Assembly: GCF_020379485.1 (NCBI RefSeq)
Contig: NC_063439.1
Span: forward strand, 14,329,683 to 14,393,682
Origin: Brassica napus
Lineage: Eukaryota > Streptophyta > Magnoliopsida > Brassicales > Brassicaceae
Length of the DNA stretch: 64,000 bases
Direction: 5' to 3'
The translations under genes and the position numbers were made by a program. Of this stretch, positions 32,615 through 45,153 are shown piece after piece (position 1 is the stretch's first letter; every line of letters begins with the position of its first letter). The notes under the pieces were generated by a model. That model did no database searches and had not been told where the DNA came from. It saw only the letters and a program-made list of their open reading frames with translations.

Positions 32615-34289
32615 AGTCTCCCCCACTTGATATGGATTCGTCCTCGAATCCGCACCAAGTATTTCTTCCTCGAACTGTCTCATCCACTCAGGAAACTCAG
32701 CTTTCATCTTTGCTTCTGTTTCCCAAGTTACTTCTTCTCGTCCATTGCAATCCCAAATCACTTTGAGCATCTGAGTGGTTTTGTTCTGGGTTGCTTTCTC
32801 CATTCTGTCCATGATCTGAACCGGCCTTGTTTCTAAAGTGAGGTTCGTCCCTAGATCAGAAGGAATCTCCGGAATGTAAACATCCTGATCCGCTAGACAC
32901 TTCCTTAGTTGAGAGACATGGAACACATTGTGACATCTCGGATGGCAAATCCAACTTGTAAGCCACTGCCCCTACTCTCTCAACAATCCGGAATGGACCC
33001 AAGTACCTCGGATCTAAATTCCTCCTACCTGAGATTCTCACCCTCCCCTTGAAGGTAATCATCTTCAGCTACACCATATCACCAACTTCGAACTCAAGTT
33101 CTTTACGACGTTTGTCTGCATAATGTTTCTGACGGTCTTGGGCCGTCCTCATCTTATCCTGAATGAACTTGATCTTCTCAGTCGTTTCCTCCACTATCTC
33201 CGGCCCTATCATACTGCGCTCCCCCACATGGGTCCAACATAACGGCGTCCTGCATGGCCGCCCATATAAGGCTTCATAAGGGGACATGCCAATACTACGG
33301 TGAAAGCTGTCGTTGTATGCAAACTCCACCAATGGCAGATGCCTTTCCCATGAATCGCCCTAATCCAAGACACATGCCCTTAGCATGTCCTCCAGTGTCC
33401 TGATCGTGCGTTGTAATTGCCCATATGTCTGGGGATGATAAGCTGTACTCATGTTCACCCTTGTTCCTAAGGCCTTTTGAAAAGCCTTCCAGAAACGTGA
33501 AGTAAACCTCGGGTCCCTATCAGACACAATGCTAGATGGAATCCCATGTAGCCGCACGATCTTGTCCATGTACTTGACCACGATCTGGTCGACCCCATCT
33601 GATTTCTTCAAGGGCAGGAAGTGTGCTGATTTGGTGAGTATATCCACTACTACCCAAACCACATCATTCCTTTTCCTAGTTGTAAGGAAGCCGGTCACAA
33701 AATCTATAGTGATGTGATCCCACTTCCATTCCGGTATGGGTAAGCTTTGTAACAACACACTCGGAACCTGATGTTCCGCCTTGACTAACTGGCAAGTAGC
33801 ATACTTGGCCACCCACTCAGCTATATCCACCTTCATTCATATCCAATGATAATACCTCTTAAGGTCTTGATACATCTTAGTTGCACCAGGATGTATTGAG
33901 AACTTGGATTTTTGAGCTTCCCTCATAATCTTTTCCTTTAGATTCTTATCATTGGGCACACTGACTCGCCCTCGTACCAGAATGGTCCCATCTGAGGTGA
34001 TCTGATACTCAGTTAGTTCGTTCCGAGCAACCTTTTGTAGGTTCTCGTCCAAGCCCTGGGCTTGCCTGATCCTGGTAAGGAGATCAGCCTGGTTCACCGC
34101 CTCCAAACCCAAAGGCTCGTCCTTGCTGGCCAAAGTGTTCAGGTGCATTGACCGGACCATCCCTTCCAGTACATCTGCTTCCTTCTCGGCTGATACCTCG
34201 GCCCTTCTACGGCTCAATGCATATGCCACCAAATTTACCTTACCAGGATGGTAACCAATATCTAGATCATAGTCGGCCACGAACTCCAT
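32591..34289 (-). pseudogene. Chromovirus F integrase with C-terminal chromodomain
   Basis: On the minus strand the following can be read: the late RNase H/linker (DYDLDIGYHPGKVN), the integrase zinc region (HPGATKMYQDLKRYYHW with ATCQLVK; the first of the CxxC cysteines survives), and the catalytic core (WDHITIDFVTGF, IVSDRDPRFTSRFW; the glutamate region reads YHPQTYGQLQRTI, so the usual E of GQSER is lost). The GPF-type C-terminal module (LGPFRIVERVGAVAYKL) follows, and last a chromodomain (MLKVIWDCNGREEVTWETEA) near 32740. Stops or frame changes occur at about 33837, 33359, 33065 and 32926. The chromodomain type and the long LTR suggest the Tekay/Del lineage. Confidence 0.9.
32615..32632 (-). 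promoter_or_regulatory. Polypurine tract of element F
   Basis: Minus-strand ATATCAAGTGGGGGAGACT sits immediately before the 3' LTR start TGTAGC, the normal position of the plus-strand primer. Confidence 0.8.
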
Positions 34290-34385
34290 CCATCATCTCT
34301 GTCTCAAATTCAATTCTGGTTGCCTGAATATGTACTTGAGGCTCTTATGGTCGGTTAGGATCTGCACCTTAGCACCATATAGATA

Positions 34386-35995
34386 TTATCTCCAGATCTT
34401 TAATGCAAACACCACGGCCGCCATCTCAAAATCTTGAGTTGGGTAGTTCCCTTCATGCTTTCTCAACTGTCTCAAAGCATAGGCAAACACCTTCCCATGT
34501 TGAGTCAGGACACATCCCAACCCGGTGATGGACGCATCTGTATACACTACATACGGCTGATCCGCCTCAAGCTGTACTTGGACGGGTGCCTTTGTTAGCA
34601 TGTCCTTCAAGGCCATGAAACACTTCTCACAATCCCCTGTCCAGACAAACCTAACGTCCTTGCCCGTCAGTTGAGTCATGGGTTGAGCCAAACTCGCAAA
34701 CCCCTTGACGAACTTCCGGTAGTAGCCGGCCAACCCCAAGAAACTTCTGACTTTCGTAGCACTCTTAGGTTGTGGCCAGGCTTGGATAGCCTGTATCTTT
34801 TCCGGATCTACAGCACTCCTAGCCGTTTAACTTACACTTGCTCAACTTAGCAAAGAGTTTCTGCTCTCTTAGCCGTTCCAAAACTGCCATCAGATGTCTC
34901 TCATGGTCTTCCTTACTTCTTGGAATATACCAGTATGTCATCAATGAAGATGATTACGAATTCGTCCAGAAAGTCCCGGAAGATACCATTCATCATCTTC
35001 ATGAACGCAGCTGGAGCATTGGTTAGACCAAAGGGCATAACTACAAACTCGTAGTGGCCATACCTCGTCCGGAATGTCGTCTTCCTGATATCATTAGGCT
35101 CTATTGGGATCTGATGATACCCCGAGGCCAAATCAATCTTGGAAAACCACTTGGCTCCCTTGAGCTGATCCAACAACTCATCAATCCTAGGTAATGGGTA
35201 CTTGTTCTTCACAGCCACCCTATTCAACCCTCTGTAATCAATACACAGCCTGAAACTACCATCCTTCTTCTTTACAAAAAGGACTGGTGCTCCCCAAGGC
35301 GAGACACTTGGGCGTATAAACCCTTTGTCTAACAACTCTTCCAGTTGTTTCTTTAGCTCGGCCATCTCGGCAGGAGCCATTCGATAGGGACTTTTAGACA
35401 TTGGGGCCGTCCCTGGTTCCAGTTCTATTATGAACGGGTCTGCCCTATCAGGGGGAATGCTATGTAGCGTCTGAAACACATCCTCGAACTCACTGACCAG
35501 CAGTATCCCATCTGGGTCACCACCCCCCATGACCTCCTCAGTGGTGATTGTGGCCAAGTAAGCCTCACAACCCTTCTCAAGCATCCGTTCTGCTTGGACT
35601 GCTGATACCACTAAACAACCTGAGGCCGGCTTATTACCTTGGAACTTGATCGGGGGTCCACACCCACGCTCAAACTGCAACCTTCCCCGGTGACAGTCCA
35701 AGGTGGTACGATTCTTTCCAGGCCAGTCCATACCCAATATCACCTCATGATTTTTAAGGGGGACTACAACCAGATCCACATGCATTACCCTGTCTTGGAT
35801 CATCACTAGGATGTCCTTAACCAGTCCCAAGGAATGCATCGCTTGGCCACCGGCTGCATATACTATGCACGGATCATCCCTCGTTCCAATCTGGAACAAA
35901 CCCTTCCCGATCAATCCTGGACTCACAAAACTATGTGTAGCTCCAGTGTCGAACAGTACGTGTGTTTCTACACCACCAATACTTAGGGTCCCTAC
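34386..35995 (-). pseudogene. Chromovirus F protease, reverse transcriptase and RNase H
   Basis: The minus-strand order is: aspartic protease ([13 protein letters not shown] near 35950, [10 protein letters not shown] near 35735), a spacer, RT with [53 protein letters not shown] and the catalytic box FIDDILVYS near 34930 (FIDD is normal for chromoviruses). After a break at ~34910, the RT connection and RNase H follow ([43 protein letters not shown]). Protease through RT remains a 337-codon open frame from its first Met. The break after the catalytic box and the stop at ~34386 inactivate the copy. Confidence 0.92.
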
Positions 35996-36044
35996 AAAGA
36001 CTCAATCTAAGTATCTAATCCGTTCGAGGTTCCGTACCATGCAA

Positions 36045-37563
36045 TTATACTGAATTGAAAACGAATAAGCCTAGAATCATTACCAGTGATCGATTGAATG
36101 GTTTAGTTTCGTTCTCGTCCTTGGACAGCTCGTAAACCCTTGGGGTAGAGGTCTGGCCCCGGTTCTGGCCTGGCTTGCTTGCCTCACCGCGGCCCTTCTC
36201 TTGTTCCACTTGGAGCTTGGGACATTCACATTTGAAATGTCCCGCTTTTCCACAATGGTGAAATCCCCTGATATCACCCCCACTTGAGCCCTGTCTGCGG
36301 CCCTGTTCCGGACATGGACAGTCCCGAGCTGAGTGATGCATCTTGCCACACCGAGTACAAGCTCCCATAGCCTTCCAGCATTCGCCTCCATGATGTCTCC
36401 CACACTTAGGAAACTCCGGTCTACCACTTGAGGTTTTACCCTCCTCGGCCATGTCCTTTTTCCTTTTCCGGTCACTCCCAGAACCACCAGAGGATGCGTG
36501 GCTCCTAGACCTCTGCTTATCCTCCTCGGCCAGGTTGGTCTCTACCATGGCCATCCTCTCCACGAGCTCAGACACTGTCTGGAAATGACTCCTCTTCCAG
36601 CTCCTTACCCACGTAACATCTGAGCCGGTTGAACTTCTCCTCGTACTCACGTACTGTCATGCGTCCCTGAGACAAGTCTAGGAACTGAGACTCCAGACGG
36701 TCCCAAGCTTCAGCTGGAAAGTACTTGTGGTTGAACTCAACCTCAAAGTCTGAGAAACGCTCAATAGTCCCATTGGTGCGTTTGTCCAGAGCTAACCACC
36801 AGTTGTGTGCGTCACCTTCCAGGAAGTGAACCGCAATGTCCTTCTTGAACTCCTCTGGGCAACGAGTTGAACTGAAGTTCCAAGCCAATCTGCTTCTCCA
36901 CTCGTCTGCCTCAATGGGATCAGAACTACCAGCAAACTGCTTCGTTCCCAGCTTGGAGATGTGAGCTAGCAAGCTCAAGTAATCCACTCTCCTAACTGGA
37001 CGAGCTGGTGGATCGATCTCCATCACATCAGCCTCGACCGTAGCTCGATCCTCAACTATCCTTGCAGCTGTCCGAGCTACCTGTGCGGCTGCTCGAGCTA
37101 CACCTGCGGCTGTCCCAGCTGTCTAAGCTGCCCTCTGAATAGCCTGCGCTGTGGCCTGAGCTGGTGTGACCTGGCCCACCGAAGAATTCACCAAAGGAGT
37201 GACTGCTTGAGTGAAAGCCAACATCTGAGTGCCCATGGCCTTAACCACGTCCAGCACCTCGCGCATGGACGGCTCGCCCAACTCTGAGGCACCAGTTCCC
37301 CGACTGGTCTGGTCTCTTGCATGGGAGGATTCACCTTCCTCCTCACGTCCCAACTCCTGTTGTTCGCCCAGGTTATCTACCTGAACCTCAGTAGGCAAGA
37401 TTGGCGCCATGGGCTCCCCGGTCTCATTGTTCACCAGTCCCACTTGGGTAGGCAACACTTGGGTAGGATTGGTTCCCTCTGCCCCAACCGGTCCAGATGC
37501 ACCAGCCGCCTCCTTGCCCTTCCGGTCTTTAGTCCTCTTAGTCCCCTTAGGAGTTGAAAACAC
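36045..37563 (-). pseudogene. Chromovirus F gag
   Basis: The minus-strand frame starts MFSTPKGTKRTKDRKG at 37563. A stop at 37123 interrupts an Ala/Thr-rich stretch. The retrotransposon gag domain follows at 37026-36568 (WRSRLAWNF, DAHNWWLALDK, FNHKYFPAEAW, EYEEKFNRL). After a frameshift near 36590 comes a Lys/Arg-rich region and zinc-knuckle sequence (CTRCGKMHHSARDCP and HHCGKAGHFKCECP). The second knuckle has lost its first cysteine spacing. The gag is therefore doubly broken. Confidence 0.88.
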
Positions 37564-37705
37564 AAACCAGTTAGTTCCATGAACTTATGTAAACCTCAGA
37601 CAACACACAAGGTTAAGCAAAACAACCCATTTCTATCCAACCTTACCGTAAGACCCAAAGCCAGAAGTGTGGTGAACATATAACCCAACCAAATCCTAGA
37701 ATCAA

Positions 37706-37724
37706 GCATGCTCTGATACTAACT
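37706..37724 (-). promoter_or_regulatory. Primer-binding site of element F
   Basis: On the minus strand AGTTAGTATCAGAGCATGC follows the LTR end CCTTACA. TAGTATCAGAGC is one base from TGGTATCAGAGC, the complement of the initiator-methionine tRNA 3' end commonly used by plant LTR elements. Confidence 0.8.
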
Positions 37725-38431
37725 TGTAAGGCCCATTCCCGGATCTTAAGCCCAACCATGAACCGCGGCCTTAACATCCATACTTAGATAATTGATTCCG
37801 GTTTTTAAAGGTCTTTTAGATGTTAAGTTCAATTCCCTTAAGTGAGGTTCAAGATCAAACAATCAAGACAAGTGAACATAAGGGGCATTTCGATTGCATA
37901 TATATAATATTGAGATTCATACATCATTCATAAGTTCATACTACTAGATTACACACTTAGTCTAACATAAGTTCACAAGTTGCACAATAGGCTACCAATA
38001 CTACATACTTATCAACAATGACCCATTCACCACACATCTTCCCATGGCCTGAGTCTTCACGGTATCTTTCCTTTACCACGATCCAAGTCTGATCCTGAAA
38101 TCATATAAATCACATCATAAACACATATGGCCGATAACCTAAGCAACAAGACTAGAATGACATGGTTCGGCCCTTAAGAACTAGGATCTGTCCAGAATAG
38201 ACATACTCAAATAAATTCTTAAAAACTAAATAAAATTCATGACAATTCATGATAATTGCCAACTAAGAGATCCCCGTAGTCAGATCTCAACAAAACCGAC
38301 CACAGATGTGAGATCCGACTATAGATCAGTCCGGCCAATGCCTAGGACTTTATCTCTGGACCGGCCATGGCCCTGGTCCAGTGTTCCCTGTCTGAATCAA
38401 TCCAATAACATCACAAAATACTATAGAACAT
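37725..38431 (-). repeat. 5' LTR of chromovirus F (3' part only)
   Basis: It starts TGTAAGGCCC on the plus strand beside the primer-binding site and shares features with the long LTR at the right edge of the window (for example CATGAATTATCATGAATT-like repeats near 38240 and 63050/63185). It ends abruptly at 38431 where the element B LTR begins. The missing part is not found on the far side of element B. Confidence 0.75.
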
Positions 38432-39750
38432 TGATACCACTCAAATTACCCTAAGGAGTGTTACTGTCATCAAAAGAGTGTTACACTCATCAAAATACTT
38501 TAGTACTTAGGGATCAAATCCGCAAGGAGCTAGGGAACAATTAAATATAGTGTTTATTAATTCTAAAGGTTGTAAATTTTTAAATGGAATAGCAATTGTA
38601 ACAAGCGAGTAAATAATAAATGTAACTTGGTTGAAAATGGTATTAGACGCAGGGCCACTATTCAGGTGTTGGAGATTATAATACCTATAGATGCCTAACT
38701 GTTGCATGCATGATATATTAGAGCTCATTCGCATAACTCAGTGATCAGCTGTCGCATGTACCACTGGTTAACAGACTAGATCTTGTGTCTCACCGGTTAG
38801 TATGCAGACACAAGAGAATGTCGATCGATAGTCTATTAAGACGTCGACCGATACACCTTTGCCAACATCGATCGATTGTCAGTTGAGGACATCGATCGAC
38901 GGGTTCTAGCCAGGCCTATGCGGGAGTATGAAATGCTCTACTAAGATTCTAAATTGGCGGTTAGCCTTCTCTAGCAATCCTAATATGATAGATAGATGTC
39001 AGGATGGGATAACAAGGGTGCTTGAATATGCAATCCTATGATCAAGTTCTAGTTAGCTAGGCTAAAACAAGCAATGAATACAAATCTATCATGAATATCA
39101 CAACAAGGCAGATCTATAGTTTGGGGTTAATCCCACAAACCTATCTGAACCCTGGATCTAACAATTGAACTACTCAGACATAGCAAAGCAATTCATATCA
39201 ATAGATAAATAGAAACTCATATAATAGATGAAAAGAAATAAAAAACAAGGAGTTCCAATCACAAGTGATCTTCTCTCCCAAATGAAACTTGTAACAAAAC
39301 TAGGTCTAGAAAAAGCTCTGTTCTTCTGCCGTCAAAACCACTAGGCAGTATATATTCTACTAGGTTAAAAACTCGTCAGGGCATTTTGGTAATTTGGCTT
39401 GGCCTTGGTTTTTAAGTCTGCTGAATCCAAAATGTCGCGTCTGGTGTCTCGACATCGATCGACGGTACTTGTGTACATCGATCGATATTAATCTTCATCT
39501 GTCGAGGCATTTCCTGATATCGATCATCAGCACTGATGCGCATCGATTGATTATTCTTCGTCTCGCCGACCTCTAAGTGGTCAGCTCGGGTGAAATGTCC
39601 TTTCAGCTCCAAAATGCTCCAAAGTCATAGCTTTACTCTGAAATGCACCTGAACCTGAAAACATACATAGAAAAGTAGAAAACATAGATATAAATATTGT
39701 AAAACACTTATATACCATGGATAAAAATGGGTCAAATCCAATGTATATCA
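38432..39750 (-). repeat. 3' LTR of Athila-related element B
   Basis: This 1319-bp LTR begins TGATACCACTC and ends ATGTATATCA and is followed by a purine tract (minus AAGTCTGGGGGAGT). It matches the element A LTR in ends, length, TATA position (minus ATATATAC near 39343-39352) and TCGATCGATG words (near 38822, 38867, 38892 downstream; 39455, 39477, 39521 upstream of the TATA box). No 5' partner is present. Confidence 0.85.
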
Positions 39751-40406
39751 ACTCCCCCAGACTTACCCTTTTGCTTGTCCTCAAGAAAAACATACAAGCA
39801 GTCTCTCTGAAAAAGGTTTGAAAATATTTAGGGATTTAAGATTCTAAAACATAGAAATCTTTTCTCAACAATTTTGCAACCACATTTAAAAAGTCCTAAT
39901 CACAAAAGCACACTATGCAATATCCTAGCTTAGCAACCATTTCTAACATAACACAACTCATCAATCCACGTCTGACATCCCCTCTAGTGATTTCATTTCT
40001 TAGCATAAATATAAAGTGAATGCTTTACCTTGGGAGTATCGATCACATGATGCAAGGATTTCAGACAGGTATCTGGAGCTGCAGGTAAAGGTTAGTTCCT
40101 AGTTTCTCTCTCTCTAAATTTCTCTCTTGAGTCAAAGTCTGCTTCCATTGCAGGATCAGTGACCAAGATTGGACAGGCTTCGATGAATCAAAACTTAATG
40201 GTGGTTGCCACCAAGTTCTGTTCACTTCTTTTTGACCTATATCCAAGAGTTCTTTGCGAAAGCGAGCCTTGAAGATTGCCGCCTCCAAGTCCCGTTTTGA
40301 ACTCTTTTATTTGAGTCATTATGAATCAAGCCTTAATGGTTTTAGCCCCCAAGTCCTGTTTAGACTCATCCTAATTAAACAATAGATCTTATTTATTTTT
40401 TTATTA

Positions 40407-40443
<37 letters not shown>

Positions 40444-41179
40444 TTAGACTCACTAACTAATCTAGGGTCGAAATTTAGAGAGATAAAATGTGATAAATAA
40501 TCTAAACCAGACGTTACCTTCCAGACCTGTATGAAGAATCCGATCCCATGTATTCCAAGCCCCAAGACAAGCGGTTATGTCAGGTTTAGTGTTGGAAATC
40601 AGCTTTGGTTACTTCATACGGTTCAAGGTAAGTGTGTAGTTGATAGGTTGATCCGCTTTAGCATCTTTAGTGCTATCTGCAATCAGTAAATCTAAAATGG
40701 TGCTAAAGATTGGTTAGATATTCATGTTTAAATCAATATAGGATTACAGTCCCTATTTTCAATAGCTAAGCATAATTTATTTGAAATTCCTTTTTACATA
40801 AGAATAAAATAAATTATATTAGTAAATCTCCCCCCATACTTAAATTACACTGTCCCAGTGTAACTCAGCCGGAGTTATGATGAATAGTTTATGATGTACG
40901 AAATGTAACAAGTTAGGAAGATACATCTGACCGGATTAGATATCGATCGATGTGTAAGTGGTACATGGATCGTCGTGTGGTTGCCTATGTCGAACGATGT
41001 CGACGTCTCGTCGTCAGTCGATATTCAGGTCCTCCTACTTGGGTCTCCTAAATCTGAAAGAAATAAAACGAAAGAAATTAAATGCTAGCTAATAAAACCA
41101 AAGTAAAATACCTACTAGTGGGTTGCCTCCCACTCAGCGCTTGGTTATAGTCATTTAGCTTGACTGTGGTAGTGATTGG
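39751..41179 (-). other. Non-coding 3' region of element B
   Basis: It is collinear with 15788-17284 of element A: purine tract, the block beginning CTTGGGAGTATCGATCACA (40028), the diverged ATGAATCAA direct repeat, an ATT microsatellite (40392-40443), and a second purine block near 40830. It ends at TGGGTTGCCTCCCACTC with AGCGCTTGG (41119-41143). No gene is seen. Confidence 0.75.
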
Positions 41180-42816
41180 CTATTGTGTGGAGAAACAACT
41201 GCTTGTTGGAAAGTAAGCATCCACGTCATCTCTGCGCATTCTGGACCAAGATGCAATGAAACTTCTTGTGGCCTCATCATTTCTTGTCCATTTGTCATCC
41301 ATCTTCTCAAGTACTTTGGAGATGTTCTGTAGCCTTTCTTGAATGTTGTCAATGCTGACCTGGTGCCAGCCTATGTTGTCATAGGCATATGCTGAAAGTT
41401 CTGTCAGTTCCTTTTGCATTGACTCTACCGTCTTGTGTATCAGCTGCTCGCCGATTGGTGTAGACTCGGCGTCGATCGATGCGATTATGTGTTCGTTGGT
41501 CGATCTCGGCGAGTTGCCATCGATCGATTTCGCTAGCGTCCTGTCGATCGATGCTGATATCTGATGTTGAGCTGCGAGTTGCCTCTGAATGGCTTTGACT
41601 TCTTTCTGTAGCCATTCTGCGTGGTTGTCTAGTCCACTGATTTTGTTGTCGAGTGGAAAGTAGATGTCATCGCAGCGTTTGTCAGGTCGTTCCTCCATGG
41701 TGTCTAGAGCAGTGTAGATTTTGGATGTGATCTTGTTAACCTCTGCTGCTGTGTAAGGAAGTAACTCCACAGGTTTCTTGCCATCGATCCAAGGTCCTCG
41801 TAACCTGTCGATCGATGCTGATTTTGCCTGCAAAAAAAACTTTGATTAGTAATGTTCTCAATATCCTTTTGGGCATGAAGTAATTGACTAGACAATTTGT
41901 TTAAATCTATCATGACTGGTGATATAAAACGGTCATGCATATCCTCGTAAGTCCTGAGCCTCTCATTCATGGCTGAGACTTTGGCGTCGAGCGATGTGAA
42001 GGTACACATGTCGATCGATGTGGCTGGTTGTTGGTCCTTCTTGCGAATGGTGTCTAGATCTTGCTGTAGTAGCTCGATTTTAGTGCTTAGCCAGTCCACG
42101 TTGTTGTTGAGAGGGCAATAAACGTCGTTTATCCTTGTGTCGATGTATGAGACTTCCCATTCATCCATGTGTTGTGTTGAACATTGCGGTTCTGCAGGAA
42201 TCTGAGCTGTAGGAAGACTGACGTCAATCGATGTTGCACGTGGTGCGTCGATCGATTCTGAGGTCGTAGCTTCCTTCTCAAGTTGTTGACGTAAACTCTC
42301 AATTTATGTCCTCATTTCTGCCATACATCTGAAAAGCTCATTGTAGCCTCTTTCCAAAGGCTGATGTGTGTCACCTACCAATGTTTTGAGCTCCTCTCCC
42401 AGTTTCTCCTGAGCTCCACAAATACCAAACAACATTTCATCGATTTCATCATTGGTGTAGAGTTCTAGTTCCAGTCTTGTGGTTGTGAAGGAAGTGGTAT
42501 GTTCTTGAAGACAAATATGGCTCTCTTCAAAAAGAGATGCTCTTTCCAGTATTTTCCTGATGTTGTCCTTTGTGACAGGTATCATCTCACTAGCTACGCC
42601 TCGTGCGTTTCCACGCTCATCTCTGTAGACTCCATACTCGTCCCTTTGTTCCCAAATGAACTTTTTGGCTCCGTACATGTCGAAAGTGCGGTTCCCACAT
42701 TCATACCGTCTATCGATCGACGTCGGTTCATCCCTATCGATCGACGTTGGTGTTACCCTGTCGATCGATGTCTCCGTTGTACCGTCGATCGATGCTTGCC
42801 CTTTTGGTTAGCGTGA
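41180..42816 (-). pseudogene. Element B SID-motif-rich ORF, downstream part
   Basis: The minus-strand frames contain recurrent S-I-D and T-S-I-D-R peptides from TCGATCGATG words, alternating with helical segments (GAQEKLGEELKTLVGDTHQP, NNVDWLSTKIELLQQDLDTI, EWLQKEVKAIQRQLAAQHQI). A conserved head reads YGAKKFIWEQRDEYGVYRDE near 42660. From memory, similar proteins are annotated as hypothetical in Brassica. Stops at 42789-42816 and 42304 and a break near 41840 make this copy non-functional. It follows the protease directly, where RT would be expected. Confidence 0.65.
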
Positions 42817-43023
42817 TAGATCTGGGTTGATCTCTGTTGTGGCGACTCCTGCGTGGTTGTTAGGATCTGTTTGAATGACGTCTGGAGTGCCACGTTGCTG
42901 TGAGAATAGGTTGTCAGGTCCATTGGCGACTTGAATGATGTCTGCTATGTCCTCTCTGGACACTTGTAAAATCCTTCCATCCATTGCACGTGCGTTGCCA
43001 TATGGGTCCCTGAAAATACCAAA

Positions 43024-45089
43024 TTAATCAGGTGTTAGAAAACCGTAATCAATGTTTGCATAATCATTTAATTTAGAAATAGAAAGATTAGGGTTTAGAG
43101 TAGTATCGATCGATGTAGATACAGTCACATCGATCGATGGCAGTGTAACTTCTGCAGAACTTTTGTTCTTGAGATGGTTGCTCTTCATGGATTTTTCTGT
43201 TGATGTAGAAGGAAGAGTGTTCATCTTTTTTGCTTGTGTGTTTGCTCTGATGTGTGTAGGTGGTTTCGGAGGTGCAAAACGATTTATATAGGTATCTATA
43301 AACCTAGTTGGGGAGGGAATATTCTCCTGCTCCTGAATTTTCGTTGCGGCGCGAATATCGATCGATGTTCCTTTCGGGGTGTTGATTGATGTGAGCGGTT
43401 GTTTTGCTGGACGAGGGTGGGTATCGACCGATGTGGAGTTCACAGCGTCGAACGATGTTGGAAACGTGTTGGTGAACTTATGTGTTTCAAGTCTTTCATC
43501 CTGCAAAGACATTTATATTGCACGTTCTTTCCAGTAATCCTCGTCGTATTCCTCGGTATGTTCCTCATTAGGGGAAGTAATTACAGTGTCAACTGCAAAA
43601 CTTTCATGGAAACCACTGTCTGCCCAACTGCCTATGGAATAATCATCATGTCCTCTCTCGCTTGGAGGTTGGAAGGCAAAATGTTGGTAACAATGATTTG
43701 GTGAAGCGAAATGGTCAAGTGGGTGCATTATGTCGAGTGACGTGTTGTTGCGGTCATCGGTCACCATTGACACATTGGAATCGATCGATGGAAAGGTTGG
43801 GGTGTCGATCGATTCCGAGTACTCTGTTTTGTACTCCGATTCATACTCTGCTCCACAATGGCATGCGCCAATGAAGCCGAGTTCTTTCCCATAATCCACA
43901 GAATTAATGACCTTTCTCTTAGGTCGGATGGGGTCGTAGTGGATGTTTGGGTCTATGAACGTTAGATACAATTTTTTTTTGTTCATGTCACATACGGCTC
44001 CTACTGTAGCTAGGAAAGATCTTCCAAGCAGAAGTGAAGAGTTCCAGTTAAGTTCGATGTCTAGGACATGAAAGTCTACAGGGACAAGGGCATTACCAAT
44101 CTGTACCTCCAATCTCTTATGATAGCTCCTGATCATTTTTCTGAAAGATCCACGAAGGTGAAGGATTCTGTTGAGGGTTCGATGGTCAAACCAAGCTTGT
44201 CTGCCATGATCCTAGGGAGGATACTAACTGATGCTCTTGTGTCACACATTGAATGGAGAAATTCAACACCCTTGACTACGCATGTATTGCAAACTTCCCA
44301 GGATCACTCTTCTTCGTCAATGTGATCCTGTGTTTCATCTTCTCTCTGACTTGATGAAACATTCTCCTAATGTCCTCCTCGGTTACCTTTGTTTCTTTGA
44401 AGAACATCCACAACCGGTGTGTGAAGTAAGCTTCATCAAAAGGTTTTTCGATTGGGATTGAGGACTCGTTTAGTGAAACCATCCATCTCCTTATCGTTAG
44501 CTTCCCTCTTAAGGTTTTTCGGAATTTTCTCCTTTCTCTTCCTTAACCTTCTCCCTTCAGATTCTTGTTCTTCTTGAACAGATTCTGGAGAACTACTTAA
44601 AGGGTTGGGTTTTGGTTCGGGTGGGTTTGCTAATGGTTTAGGTGGTGGTCTGAGTGCGTTGATGTAATCATTATCGATTGAGGGTAACCGCACTCGGTAT
44701 GTCAGAGGTGCCTGTCGATCGATGGGAGGTGTGTTGTGACGATCGACGTCTGACTCACTCTGTCGATCGATGGTTGGCTCAACCGATCGATCGATTTTAT
44801 CATAGAAAGGGGAGGGTGGGTGAGGATGCTTAGCTGCGAATTCTTCATGAGTTAGAATTTGAACCGCATTGCATTCAGTCGATTTGGCAGACGACGTCGA
44901 TCGATGACTGGAGTAATCCGTCCATCGATCTTCATCATGGTCTGTCGATCGATGCGAGTTCATCGACATTTGTCGACACCATTGGGATCCGCCGAGACTC
45001 ATGGAGCTTTCGATTTCGAAATCTCCTTCCTCGAGCTTTTCATTTCTCACCACTTGCCAAAATCATCATCTATGATGGCATTTACCTGA
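43024..45089 (-). pseudogene. Element B gag-protease linker and aspartic protease
   Basis: On the minus strand an SIDR-rich linker (44436-45053, with SIDNDYINALRPPPKPLANP) leads to FDEAYFTHRLWMFFKET, then a retropepsin-like domain. Its active site reads MCDTRASVSILPR near 44250, with Arg replacing the Gly of D-T/S-G. This is followed by LEVQIGNALVPVDFHVLDI and LLLGRSFLATVGAVCD, the second conserved protease half. A frame break near 44275 and a stop at 43513 separate the parts. No gag capsid domain and no RT, RNase H or integrase is found between here and the 3' LTR. Confidence 0.75.
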
Positions 45090-45118
45090 TCGTTGAGTGG
45101 CTTTTGCGGGTTAGATTG

Positions 45119-45153
45119 ATCTGTACCCCCCCCCCCTCTTTCTAGCGCCAAAC
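45119..45153 (-). promoter_or_regulatory. Primer-binding-like sequence next to LTR D copy 2
   Basis: On the minus strand, right after the LTR end ATTCCCAT, comes AGTTTGGCGCTAGAAAGAGG and a G-rich run. TTTGGCGCTAGAA-type sites follow many Brassica gypsy LTRs. Neither of the other two family D LTRs here has it, so this is the only D LTR edge that looks like a true 5' LTR/primer junction. Its downstream sequence, however, is element B. Confidence 0.5.
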
